DNA of 64,000 bases, taken from contig CALMYW010000517.1 of NCBI GenBank assembly GCA_937873665.1, forward strand, positions 101,755 to 165,754, read 5' to 3'. Source of the DNA: an uncultured Sphingorhabdus sp. Its GTDB lineage: Bacteria > Pseudomonadota > Alphaproteobacteria > Sphingomonadales > Sphingomonadaceae. A program made the position numbers and the translations under genes. Of the stretch, positions 1-7,799 are shown piece after piece. Within the stretch, counting starts at the first letter, position 1, and the number at the start of each line of letters is the position of its first letter. The notes beneath the pieces were generated by a model. It saw only the letters and a program-made list of their open reading frames with translations, was not told the origin of the DNA and ran no database searches.

Positions 1-166
1 AAGTTCCAAAGCCGGAGATTTTCACATTCTCGCCCGCGACCAGTGCATCGAGGACGTGATCGAGCAACGATTCGATCATCGCCGAGGCATCTGCCCTTGA
101 TAGACCCACTTGGCGATTAATTGCTTCCGCAATATCCGCGCGCGTCAAAGTACCAGCATCTGCCAT
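1..166 (-). CDS. ihfA: Integration host factor subunit alpha (5' part, cut by window edge)
   Basis: The first 55 codons are present and the rest lies outside the window. The peptide starts [20 protein letters not shown] and reaches the KISGFGT segment typical of the HU/IHF family. The early ALTRADI-type N-terminus matches IHF-alpha rather than HU. IHF is a DNA-bending heterodimer acting in recombination, replication and transcription. The start is an ATG with a GGAGGAG-like site just upstream. It lies 106 bases after fabH on the same strand, the usual order in alphaproteobacteria (rpmF, plsX, fabH, ihfA). Confidence 0.9.
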   Translation of the reverse strand, partial: MADAGTLTRADIAEAINRQVGLSRADASAMIESLLDHVLDALVAGENVKISGFGT

Positions 167-272
167 GGTTTCTCCTCCGTAATTCACGCGACCCCCGTGA
201 TTCCTTTGGAACATATAGCAATTTCAGAAGGATGTAAAATGCTGGACGAATTTTTACGCGTCCGAAAATAGG

Positions 273-1241
273 TCACATACGAACGACCGAAGCACCCCAT
301 GTAAATCCGCCGCCCATCGCCTCCAAAACGACAACATCGCCAGCCTTAATGCGACCGTCGCGAACGGCAACATCAAGCGCAAGCGGCACCGACGCAGCCG
401 AGGTATTGGCATGTTCGGAAACGGTCAGAACCACGCGTTCAGTAGGTAATCCGAGTTTCTTCACTGTCGCATCTATAATGCGCGCATTGGCCTGATGCGG
501 CACCACCCAGTCAATATCTGCAGGCGCCAGCTCGGCTTGTTCGAGCACTTCGTGCATCACGCTGGCAAGGTTGGTCACCGCATGGCGAAACACCTCACGA
601 CCCTGCATCCGCAATTTACCCACGGTGCCCGTTGTTGACGGCCCGCCATCGACATAGAGCAATTCATTGTGCCGCCCGTCGGCATGGAGCTGCGTGGCGA
701 GAACGCCGCGCTCGCCCACTTTACCTGAAAGTACGACCGCGCCTGCACCGTCACCAAACAATACGCAGGTACCCCGATCTTCCCAGTCAAGCAGCCGCGT
801 CATCGTCTCCGCACCGATCACCAGTGCATTTTTGGCAGAACCAGCGCGGATCATGCTTTCGGCAACCGAAAAGCCATAGAGAAAACCGGAGCAAACCGCC
901 GCGACGTCAAAGGCAACGCCGCCATGATGCCCCAATATGTGCTGCACCTTGGTGGCTGCTGCCGGGAAGGTCTGGTCGGGGGTACAAGTGGCAACGATGA
1001 TGAGATCAATATCGGCCTCGGTCATGCCCGCCGCATTGAGCGCGTTGCGTGCGGCTTCTGCACCCAAAGTGGCCGTGGTTTCGTCAGGTCCGGCGATGTG
1101 GCGGAATTTTATGCCGGTTCGTTCGGTGATCCACTCGTCTGAAGTATCGACTTTGGCAGCCAGTTCGGCATTGGAAACACGGCGCTTTGGCAGTGCGGAT
1201 CCCGTCCCTTTGATGACGGCGCGAAGCGCGGATCCGCTCAT
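273..1241 (-). CDS. fabH: Beta-ketoacyl-ACP synthase III
   Basis: 322 residues, normal length for FabH, a cytoplasmic enzyme that starts fatty acid synthesis by condensing an acyl-CoA with malonyl-ACP. The triad is visible: Cys117 in [10 protein letters not shown], His249 in VPHQANARI and Asn279 in EHANTSA. The [10 protein letters not shown] segment is also typical. The start codon overlaps the plsX stop by four bases (ATGA), so the two genes are translationally coupled, and ihfA follows on the same strand. Every catalytic residue is in place and the neighbours fit, so the assignment is firm. Confidence 0.97.
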   Translation of the reverse strand: MSGSALRAVIKGTGSALPKRRVSNAELAAKVDTSDEWITERTGIKFRHIAGPDETTATLGAEAARNALNAAGMTEADIDLIIVATCTPDQTFPAAATKVQHILGHHGGVAFDVAAVCSGFLYGFSVAESMIRAGSAKNALVIGAETMTRLLDWEDRGTCVLFGDGAGAVVLSGKVGERGVLATQLHADGRHNELLYVDGGPSTTGTVGKLRMQGREVFRHAVTNLASVMHEVLEQAELAPADIDWVVPHQANARIIDATVKKLGLPTERVVLTVSEHANTSAASVPLALDVAVRDGRIKAGDVVVLEAMGGGFTWGASVVRM

Positions 1242-2278
1242 TCCTCGATAACTTCCTTGGCCGAAATCTGTTCCAGATCCTGCGCAATGCGCGTGGTAAT
1301 GTCGTCCTCGACCAGCCGGGCTGCGACCTTCACCGCGTTGGCAACACCTTCGATGCTGGCGCTGCCATGGCTTTTGACGATCACGCCATTGAGCCCAAGG
1401 AAAACCGCACCATTATGATTGTTGGGATCGAGATGGTGTTTGAGCAATTCGGTCGCAGGTCGCGAAACCAGAAAGCCGAATTTGGAGCGGATCGAGCTGG
1501 TAAAGGCGCGGCGCAACAGGTCGGTCACGAAACGCGCGGCCCCCTCGATCGATTTCAGCGCGATATTGCCCGAAAAGCCGTCGCAGACGACGACGTCGCA
1601 ATCGCCGCGGTTGATCTTGTCCGCCTCGATAAAGCCCTGAAACGCCATGTGCAATTCGGGGCTGTCGCGCAGATGCTGGGCGGCAAAGCGCAGGCTGTCG
1701 GTTCCCTTCATTTCTTCGGTGCCGATATTGAGCAGGCGGACGCGTGGCTTTTCCCAATTATAGAGGATACGCGAATAAGCGGCACCCATCACCGCGAATT
1801 GCACGAGGTTGCGTGCGTCGCATTCGGTGTTGGCACCCAGATCGAGCATCACCACATCGGTGTCGGTGAGCGTAGGCAGCAAGGCGGCAAGCGCGGGCCG
1901 GTCAATCCCCGGCATGGTGCGCAGCGCGACCTTGGCCATCGCCATCAGCGCGCCGGTATTGCCTGCACTGACTGCAGCGGCAGCATCACCCGACTTCACC
2001 GCATTGATCGCCAGCCCCATCGAGCTGCCACGCGACTTGCGCAGCGCCTGGCTTGGCTTGTCATCGCCGGTGACGACTTCGGTGGTGTGGAGAATTTCGG
2101 AAGCAGCGCGCAGGTTCGGGTGATTTTCGAGCGCAGCCTTGATCTGCACCTCGTCCCCAACCAGCAGAAATTTGAAGCTTTCGTGCCGATGGCGCGCCAA
2201 TGCGGCGCCCGCGATCATCACGCGAACACCTTCATCACCGCCCATCGCGTCAATAGCGATACGCGGTGAAGTGGTCAC
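1238..2278 (-). CDS. plsX: Phosphate acyltransferase PlsX
   Basis: 346 residues. PlsX makes acyl-phosphate from acyl-ACP at the inner face of the membrane, feeding PlsY for phospholipid synthesis. The N-terminus [19 protein letters not shown] and the segments [22 protein letters not shown] and [11 protein letters not shown] are characteristic of the family. It sits between rpmF (39-base gap upstream) and fabH (4-base overlap downstream), the classic lipid-precursor operon. No anomalies were seen. Confidence 0.97.
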   Translation of the reverse strand: MTTSPRIAIDAMGGDEGVRVMIAGAALARHRHESFKFLLVGDEVQIKAALENHPNLRAASEILHTTEVVTGDDKPSQALRKSRGSSMGLAINAVKSGDAAAAVSAGNTGALMAMAKVALRTMPGIDRPALAALLPTLTDTDVVMLDLGANTECDARNLVQFAVMGAAYSRILYNWEKPRVRLLNIGTEEMKGTDSLRFAAQHLRDSPELHMAFQGFIEADKINRGDCDVVVCDGFSGNIALKSIEGAARFVTDLLRRAFTSSIRSKFGFLVSRPATELLKHHLDPNNHNGAVFLGLNGVIVKSHGSASIEGVANAVKVAARLVEDDITTRIAQDLEQISAKEVIEE

Positions 2279-2317
2279 GATATCATCCCTCCGTGGAGAA
2301 GAGCGATTGTCCGGAAA

Positions 2318-2494
2318 TTAGGCGACAGCGAGGATTTCGCGACCATTATAGTGGCCGCAAGCATTGCACACATGGTGCGGACGCTTCAGTTCGCCGCAGT
2401 TCGAGCATTCCTGAAAGGCTTCAACCTTCAGCGAATCATGGCTACGACGCATGCCGCGCTTGGACGGCGAAGTTTTTCTCTTGGGGACAGCCAT
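2318..2494 (-). CDS. rpmF: 50S ribosomal protein L32
   Basis: 58-residue protein beginning [20 protein letters not shown], the hallmark L32 N-terminus. It carries a zinc-ribbon of the CxxC type (CSNCGE ... CNACGHY). L32 is a component of the large ribosomal subunit. The gene leads the operon with plsX, fabH and ihfA on the minus strand, a linkage conserved in most proteobacteria. The ATG is preceded by an AGGTGCCGAG stretch acting as a weak ribosome-binding site. The ends were fixed directly from the bases. Confidence 0.97.
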   Translation of the reverse strand: MAVPKRKTSPSKRGMRRSHDSLKVEAFQECSNCGELKRPHHVCNACGHYNGREILAVA

Positions 2495-2693
2495 CTCGGC
2501 ACCTGTTCCATTTCAAAAAAATCTAGTGTTTCTGCAGCTTTAAGGAAGAATGTCGGCGCTGGCAAGCAAAGCCAGAATCGGCACTCAAACACCCCGGTGC
2601 TGCGGATGAGGGGCGGCTATTAGCGATTTTTCCGCGCTTTGCAAGGTGCGACTTGGCTGTTAGCACCGCATTCGAACAACGGGAGGATATTAA

Positions 2694-3092
2694 ATGCTTA
2701 CATTACCTATCACGCTGACAATTGCTGCGGGTGCCGCGCTGGTCAATATCTGGTTGATGATCCGCTGCGGACAGGCGCGCACCAAGGGCGGCGTATCGAT
2801 CGGCGACGGCGGCGACGAATTCCTGATCCGCCGCATGCGCGCCCACGCCAATTTCGTCGAAAGTGCGCCCTTCGTGCTGATCCTGATCGCCGCGCTCGAA
2901 GCGACGCAGGGCAGCGCGAACTGGCTCTGGTATGTCGGCATCATCTACATCTTCGGCCGCCTCGCGCACGGCCTTGGCATGGATGGCGGCACGTTCGGCA
3001 AAGGCCGCATGGTCGGCACGCTGATCACATTTCTGACGCTGCTGGGTCTCGCTGGCTATGCGCTGTGGAGTGTCTATTCGAAGCTGGGTTAA
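2694..3092 (+). CDS. MAPEG-family membrane protein
   Basis: 132-residue protein with about four hydrophobic segments (near residues 3-23, 58-72, 77-95 and 107-128). The pattern ESAPFVLILIAALEA followed by GRLAHGLGM matches the MAPEG family (membrane-associated proteins in eicosanoid and glutathione metabolism). Bacterial members are small inner-membrane proteins of mostly unknown substrate. A GGGAGG site seven bases before the ATG supports the start. It is read divergently from the rpmF operon and convergently with the hydrolase at 3136. The exact reaction cannot be told from sequence. Confidence 0.85.
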   Translation: MLTLPITLTIAAGAALVNIWLMIRCGQARTKGGVSIGDGGDEFLIRRMRAHANFVESAPFVLILIAALEATQGSANWLWYVGIIYIFGRLAHGLGMDGGTFGKGRMVGTLITFLTLLGLAGYALWSVYSKLG

Positions 3093-3135
3093 GGATGCCA
3101 TTATCCCCTGCCGTTTTCGGGAGGGGAAACACACT

Positions 3136-3816
3136 TTAGCTCAACGCATAATCCGAAACATAAGCGTTGATCTTGCGCTCATGGCCAAAATTGCTGGTAG
3201 GGCCGTGACCGGGAATGAAGGTCACATCATCGCCCAGCGGCCATAGCTTTTGGGTGATCGAGTCGATCAAATCCTGGTGATTGCCGCGCGGGAAATCTGT
3301 GCGGCCGATGCTGCCCTGAAACAGCACATCGCCAACAATCGCGAGGCGGCTCGGCCCGTGGTAGAACACCACATGCCCCGGCGTGTGCCCCGGGCAGTGG
3401 ATGACGTCGAGCGTCAAATTGCCGACGGTCACGGTATCGCCATCCTTCAACCAGCGGTCGGGCTCAAAGGTTTTCGCGTCCATCCCCCAGCGCTTGCCAT
3501 CATCATCGAGCTGCGCAATCCAGAAACGGTCTTCCTCATGCGGTCCTTCGATTTTCAGGCCGAGTTCCTGCGCCAGCATCCCCGTTTGCCCGCAATGGTC
3601 GAGATGGCCATGGGTGACGAGCAGCTTTTCCAGCTCCACCCCGGTCTTCGCCACAGCATCCTTAAGCTTGTGCAGATCACCGCCAGGATCGACCAGCGCG
3701 CCCTTGTTGGTCTCTGTGCACCAGAACAAAGTGCAGTTCTGCTGCAAAGGCGTGACAGGGATGATGACCGCCTTCAAAGGCGGCTGTGCGTTAAGGCTGG
3801 ATGTGACGTTCGACAT
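3136..3816 (-). CDS. MBL-fold hydrolase, glyoxalase II-like
   Basis: 226 residues of metallo-beta-lactamase fold. The metal-binding HxHxDH motif is His69-Gly-His71-Leu-Asp73-His74 (VTHGHLDHCG). Further ligands lie in HCPGHTPGH and FIPGHGP near the C-terminus, and GDVLFQGSIGRTDFPRG is the usual aspartate loop. The short form without a C-terminal helical domain resembles the YcbL/GloB2 group, which hydrolyses S-lactoylglutathione or related thioesters in the cytoplasm. It is transcribed in the same direction as, and just downstream of, the S24 repressor. Confidence 0.9.
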   Translation of the reverse strand: MSNVTSSLNAQPPLKAVIIPVTPLQQNCTLFWCTETNKGALVDPGGDLHKLKDAVAKTGVELEKLLVTHGHLDHCGQTGMLAQELGLKIEGPHEEDRFWIAQLDDDGKRWGMDAKTFEPDRWLKDGDTVTVGNLTLDVIHCPGHTPGHVVFYHGPSRLAIVGDVLFQGSIGRTDFPRGNHQDLIDSITQKLWPLGDDVTFIPGHGPTSNFGHERKINAYVSDYALS

Positions 3817-3856
3817 AGAAACTATGTGGCGGTGCTTTCGCGCCTGCGCAAGCCCT

Positions 3857-4501
3857 TCAAAGCCGCCGCCCTACCCAAACCACGCGTCCCACCACCTGAA
3901 CCTCTGCCGGGTCACGGTCTGGCCACGATGGATAGGCCGGATTATCGGACAGCACCGACAGCCGCCCGCCCGGCGCCCGCGCCAGCCGCTTGACCATCAA
4001 CGTGCCATCGATGCGGATAACGTGGATGCCGTCGCGCAGCGGCTTCAGCGCCGCGCCTTTATCGACCATGATGTCGTCGCCATCATTCAGAACCGGCTGC
4101 ATCGAATCGCCCTCGACGCGAATCAGCGAAACATTGCGTGGTTCAACGCCCAGCTTACGCAACCAGGCCTCGTCAAAGCCGACCTTGCCCGCAAGCGCTT
4201 CTCCCTCGGCCAGCGCCCCTGCCCCAGCCGATGCGCCAACCGCCAGCTTGGGGACCAGCTTTAACCCTGCGCGCTTTCCTCCGCTTTCCTCCTCAGGCGC
4301 GCCCAATAGCTGCGGCGCAACGCCATAATAGCGCGCGAGGATATTGCGCTCCCGCTCCGGCAAATGCTTGGGTGAGCCGCGCTTTATATATTGCTGGATA
4401 TAAGCGGGATTGCGACCGACCAGCCGCGACAGCGACGCAAAATCGTCGCCATGCGCCTGCACCAGCCGCTCGAGTTCGGCACGCGGATCGCTGTTTACCA
4501 T
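3857..4501 (-). CDS. S24-family transcriptional repressor (cI/LexA-like)
   Basis: 214 residues. An N-terminal helix-turn-helix (about 18-60; SLSRLVGRNPAYIQQYIKRG) is joined by an Ala/Gly-rich linker (88-98) to an S24 domain. The nucleophile is Ser133 in EGDSMQPVLNDGD and the general base Lys171 in GTLMVKRL. The family represses transcription until RecA-stimulated self-cleavage, usually at an Ala-Gly bond. Such bonds exist in the linker near residues 92-95. The HTH is not that of LexA itself. Two perfect palindromes directly upstream (4518-4551) are probable autoregulatory operators shared with the divergent gene at 4634. Confidence 0.88.
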   Translation of the reverse strand: MVNSDPRAELERLVQAHGDDFASLSRLVGRNPAYIQQYIKRGSPKHLPERERNILARYYGVAPQLLGAPEEESGGKRAGLKLVPKLAVGASAGAGALAEGEALAGKVGFDEAWLRKLGVEPRNVSLIRVEGDSMQPVLNDGDDIMVDKGAALKPLRDGIHVIRIDGTLMVKRLARAPGGRLSVLSDNPAYPSWPDRDPAEVQVVGRVVWVGRRL

Positions 4502-4517
4502 CTTTTGCCTTTAGCAA

Positions 4518-4551
4518 TAGGATTTTTCCTAGACAAGTAGGATTTTTCCTA
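4518..4551. promoter_or_regulatory. Tandem palindromic operators between the S24 repressor and a divergent HTH gene
   Basis: The 14-mer TAGGATTTTTCCTA occurs twice, at 4518-4531 and 4538-4551. Each copy is a palindrome of TAGGA/TCCTA arms, and the starts are exactly 20 bases apart. A further half-site (TTCCTAT) lies at 4561-4567, so TTCCTATCA is also repeated 15 bases apart. They sit 17-50 bases before the repressor start and about 80-115 before the divergent ORF. That is where a cI-type repressor would control both promoters. Binding itself is inferred. Confidence 0.75.
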
Positions 4552-4633
4552 TCAGCAATGTTCCTATCATGTTCTCATCGATTCGTCGATGCGAGCAACC
4601 GGAAAGGGTGGTGCCTGATGGAAAGGAATGGAC

Positions 4634-4843
4634 ATGCACATCAATCGAAAAATCGAGCGATTCCTGCGGCAACACAATATGGCACCGACCACTTTCGGAC
4701 GCAGGGTCGCCCGCGACCCCCGGCTGGTGCTCGACATGCGCAACGGTCGTTGCCTGCGCCCGGCGATGGCGATCAAGGCCGAAGATTTCATGGCCGCCTA
4801 TGAACGGCACCTCGAACTGCTTGGCGTGCAGGAAGCGGCATGA
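4634..4843 (+). CDS. Small HTH-like protein divergent from the S24 repressor
   Basis: 69 residues (MHINRKIERFLRQHNMAP...). The helix-rich pattern IERFLRQH-TTFGRRVARDPRLVLDMRNGR looks like a compact XRE-like DNA-binding fold in which an Arg/Asp-rich segment takes the place of the usual recognition helix. That is inference from pattern only and no family name is certain. The ATG at 4634 was chosen because AAAGGA lies six bases before it, while the ATG at 4628 falls too close to that site. It overlaps the next ORF by four bases, and its promoter region carries the S24 operators, so it is probably under that repressor. Confidence 0.65.
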   Translation: MHINRKIERFLRQHNMAPTTFGRRVARDPRLVLDMRNGRCLRPAMAIKAEDFMAAYERHLELLGVQEAA

Positions 4844-5145
4844 ACGCCGCGCCCAATCCCTGCCCGCTTTCAAGCGCGCTGTTGGCCCTGTTACCCGGCG
4901 CCTGCCTGCGCAGTCGCAAGGCGACCGGCTGGCATAGCGCGACATTTTCGGGGGAGCGTGTGACCGTCTTGCTAGGTTTGGAAAGCGAGCAGCGCCACGA
5001 ACGAGCCGCGCATTTTGCGCAAGCGCTGCCAGAAACGGAATTCAGCCTTCGCCGTCAGCTGGTCGCCGACATAATCGTCAGCGATATGTCTGAGTCAGAC
5101 GACACGCTGTTACTGACTGTTGAGGCCTTGCTGCTCGACGAGTAA
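4840..5145 (+). CDS. Hypothetical protein, translationally coupled to the small HTH gene
   Basis: 101 residues, soluble by composition, with no motif I recognise. The ATG overlaps the stop of the gene at 4634-4843 by four bases (ATGA), which argues that it is really translated. The sequence shows a mid-region FSGERVTVLLGLESEQRHERAAHFAQALPE and an acidic C-terminus ending LLLDE. The likely operon partner is the HTH-like protein, and both may be controlled by the S24 repressor operators at 4518-4551. Function is unknown. Confidence 0.6.
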   Translation: MNAAPNPCPLSSALLALLPGACLRSRKATGWHSATFSGERVTVLLGLESEQRHERAAHFAQALPETEFSLRRQLVADIIVSDMSESDDTLLLTVEALLLDE

Positions 5146-5148
5146 GAC

Positions 5149-6225
5149 TTAACGCGTGCGCGCGTTCATCCGGTGGAGGGTTTCGAGCGCCGAGCGCAGG
5201 GCAGCATCCAGTTCCTCGGACTCGGGACGTTGCGGCACATCCACGGTCTCCATTGCCACCGGCTCGACAGCGCGCAGCGGCGCCTGTTCGATGGGGACGG
5301 GTTCATAGGCGGAGGACGCCTCGATATCCGGGCGGATCGGCTGCACGTTCGAGATGTGCAATTCGCTCGCAATGCTCTCGATATGCGCCAGTTGCGCGTC
5401 GCGTTCAGCCAGGGCCGATTCAAACCGGCTCACCATATCGTCAAGCGATGCAATACCAGAAACAGGCTCCGCCACCGGTGTTTCAGTAGTGGCGGGTTCA
5501 ACAGCGGTCGCCGCTACGGCGGTAGTGGGTTCTTCGATTACGGCCTCGACTTCGGCAATTTCAATAACCTGTTCCGTCTCGGCTGCCACAGGCTCGACCC
5601 ATTCAGCCCCCACCTGCTCTACAATGGCTGTTTCGGTTGTCACTTCGATGGCATCAGCCTCCACCAGGTCGCGGTTGGCCGAAAAAGGACGACGTGGCGG
5701 CGCATCGGGATGAGCATCGCCGGAACGCAGCTTGGGCAGGTCTTCGAGGTCGGTAATGTCTCCAGCACTACGGCGCGCCTCGGCAAAGGTGGCAATGCGG
5801 CTACGCAAGCGCGAGATCAGCGATCCGCGAACCGCTTCTTCCGGTTCATCAATCGAATCTTCAGCGTCCAGCAGGGGCTCGACTTCGGTTTCAGTTGTAG
5901 TTTCAACGATTTCCGGACTGTCAAAATCACTCGCATCTTCCGAATCCGCAATCGCCGTCCACTCGGACGCAGCACCTTTGCGGAGGAACAACACCGTCAG
6001 AATGATCAGCGTCAACGCGCCAAAAGCGTATGAGATCAGGGCTCGCGCGGTATCGCCAAGCGGGGCGGCGGTTGCAGGAATCATCTCCGATACCCCCGTC
6101 GATCCGGTCAATGTTTCCCAGATACCGGTCGGCACGAACATCGCGGCAATGGCTGCAATGGCCGCACCGCCTGTCGCCATGGCGACAGATTTTGTCTGAT
6201 GATCGAGATTCAGCTTCGACTGCAT
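5149..6225 (-). CDS. Hypothetical inner-membrane protein with long acidic cytoplasmic tail
   Basis: 358 residues from the ATG at 6225, preferred because ACAGGG lies about seven bases before it, whereas upstream starts lack such a site. Two transmembrane segments are visible near the N-terminus (MATGGAAIAAIAAMFV and ALISYAFGALTLIILTVLFL), followed by a long Glu/Val/Ala-rich, low-complexity region (EVEAVIEEPTTAVAATAVEP) and a helical tail. No enzymatic motif was seen. It may be a scaffold or envelope-spanning organiser. It ends convergently with the gene at 4840. Confidence 0.65.
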   Translation of the reverse strand: MQSKLNLDHQTKSVAMATGGAAIAAIAAMFVPTGIWETLTGSTGVSEMIPATAAPLGDTARALISYAFGALTLIILTVLFLRKGAASEWTAIADSEDASDFDSPEIVETTTETEVEPLLDAEDSIDEPEEAVRGSLISRLRSRIATFAEARRSAGDITDLEDLPKLRSGDAHPDAPPRRPFSANRDLVEADAIEVTTETAIVEQVGAEWVEPVAAETEQVIEIAEVEAVIEEPTTAVAATAVEPATTETPVAEPVSGIASLDDMVSRFESALAERDAQLAHIESIASELHISNVQPIRPDIEASSAYEPVPIEQAPLRAVEPVAMETVDVPQRPESEELDAALRSALETLHRMNARTR

Positions 6226-6272
6226 AACTACCCTGTTTCCGTCGGGCTTTGCGCTGCGGTCAAGCCGCAACT

Positions 6273-7496
6273 TTACCCCTGTTTAGCACGGCCTAACAGG
6301 AAATGGTAAACAGGATCGTAACGCATTATGTTCTTCTGCCAGTTGCGTTCTTGCTCGACAAAGGCGCGCGCTTGGGCCTTGCGATCGGGCCACATCGCCT
6401 TGTCAGCGAACAGTGCGTCGATGGCTTTTGCCGCACCTTCCGGATCATCGGCGGGAAACAAGGCTCCAGTTACCCCGCCCACGATCAATTCGCGATGCCC
6501 ACCCACATCAGAGGCAGCAACCAGCCGACCCTGCGCCATCGCTTCCAATGGTTTCAGAGGGGTCACCAGATCGGTCAGCCGCATCCGCTTGCGCGGATAG
6601 GCGAGGACATCGACCAGGCTGTAATAGCGCTCCACCTCTTCATGCGGGACGCGACCGACGAAATGGATTCGATCGGCGGCTGGCAAAGCCTTTGCCTGCG
6701 CGCGCAACGCCTTTTCCATCGGCCCGCCGCCCACCAGCAGCAGATGCGCGTCCTTTGCAGCACCGTTCAGATGCGCCATTGCAGCAATCAGATCGTCAAT
6801 GCCCTCATAGTCATAGAAGCTGCCGATATAGCCAATCACATCCTTGCCGGTCAGCCCAAGCTCCGCCGCCAGCGCCTCGTCGCGCGGCGGTGGATTTCCG
6901 AACATGTCCATATCGACCCCATTGGGCGAGACGAAGATCTTGCCTGCATCGAAACCGCGCGCAACCAGATCTGAGCGCAACCCTTCGCAGATCACCGCCA
7001 CCTTGTCGGCGCGGGCAACAACATGGTTTTCGAGCGCGCGGGTCAGGCGATATTTGAGCGAGCCTTCGGTCCCGCTACCATTCCCTACCGCCGCATCCTC
7101 CCAGAATGCGCGGATTTCATAGACAAAGGGTAGACCCAGTTTTGTCGCAGCGCGCGCCGCGGCCAGTCCGTTCAATGCAGGCGAATGGGCATGCACGATG
7201 TCGAACGGCCACTCGCGATGAACTTCAATGATACGCTGCTCAAGCGCACGGATTTCGCGCCACTCCTGCAAGCCAGAGGGCCCCGAAACATGGTGCGGCG
7301 TGCGGAAGAAGTGCAACCCTTCGGCTTCCTGCTGCAGCGCATCGGGCATCTGCCCATGCTGATACTGCCGCACCCCGGTCAACCCGCGCACTTCCCATCC
7401 CGCGCCAATCTGCGATTTCAGGATTGCGCGCGTGCGGAAGGTGTAGCCGCTGTGGAGCGGCAGGCTGTGATCGAGGACGTGCAATATGCGAGGCAT
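6273..7496 (-). CDS. Exosortase A-associated glycosyltransferase (GT4 type)
   Basis: 407 residues with the two-lobe GT-B layout. The N-terminus RILHVLDHSLPLHSGYTFRT is the signature of the PEP-CTERM/exosortase-A glycosyltransferase group (TIGR04063-like). The C-terminal lobe holds IGYIGSFYDYEGIDDLI and PLKPLEAMAQGRLVAASDVGG, the GT4 donor-site pattern (E-x7-E type). It would transfer sugars in building an extracellular polysaccharide in the cytoplasm. The plus-strand ligase at 7792 belongs to the same kind of locus, and the exosortase itself is not in the window. Confidence 0.88.
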   Translation of the reverse strand: MPRILHVLDHSLPLHSGYTFRTRAILKSQIGAGWEVRGLTGVRQYQHGQMPDALQQEAEGLHFFRTPHHVSGPSGLQEWREIRALEQRIIEVHREWPFDIVHAHSPALNGLAAARAATKLGLPFVYEIRAFWEDAAVGNGSGTEGSLKYRLTRALENHVVARADKVAVICEGLRSDLVARGFDAGKIFVSPNGVDMDMFGNPPPRDEALAAELGLTGKDVIGYIGSFYDYEGIDDLIAAMAHLNGAAKDAHLLLVGGGPMEKALRAQAKALPAADRIHFVGRVPHEEVERYYSLVDVLAYPRKRMRLTDLVTPLKPLEAMAQGRLVAASDVGGHRELIVGGVTGALFPADDPEGAAKAIDALFADKAMWPDRKAQARAFVEQERNWQKNIMRYDPVYHFLLGRAKQG

Positions 7497-7619
7497 GGTC
7501 GCTCCCTAGCCGCAATATATTTAACGCCGCGTCAACCCAAAGCGGCTAATGCGTTTCGCGAATTTTCATTTTCACGCTATGTCCTGACAGCGAAGGGGCA
7601 GGCAGGGACGCAACGCCGC

Positions 7620-7799
7620 ATGATCGACAATCTATCGATATTGCTAAGCCATAGCCTGCTCTTGCTTGCCTTCTGGTTGCTGACCAAGCGTGACGATCTG
7701 GACAGCGAACCCCCACCGGAGCCCGATGCGCAACCGCAGGGTTTCGGGGTGAACCACCGCAGGCCAAACGCAACGAAAGGTCCGCAACAAGATGCGTGA
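7620..7799 (+). CDS. Small single-span membrane protein upstream of the O-ligase
   Basis: 59 residues, MIDNLSILLSHSLLLLAFWL at the start giving one clear membrane helix, then an acidic, proline-rich tail (DSEPPPEPDAQPQG). Its last codons overlap the start of the ligase gene by eight bases, so coupled translation is plausible. The ribosome-binding site (CAGGGA, about 13 bases upstream) is weak, which lowers confidence. It might be an accessory of the polysaccharide-polymerising ligase. No known family was recognised. Confidence 0.5.
   Translation: MIDNLSILLSHSLLLLAFWLLTKRDDLDSEPPPEPDAQPQGFGVNHRRPNATKGPQQDA

Noticed and set aside
3095..3130. Terminator between the MAPEG and hydrolase genes
   Set aside because: The CCCCT/AGGGG stem has an internal mismatch and neither strand has a T-run after it.
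3857..4501. LexA
   Set aside because: The S24 domain matches but the N-terminal HTH differs from LexA, and the upstream operators are not the GTTC-type LexA box of alphaproteobacteria.
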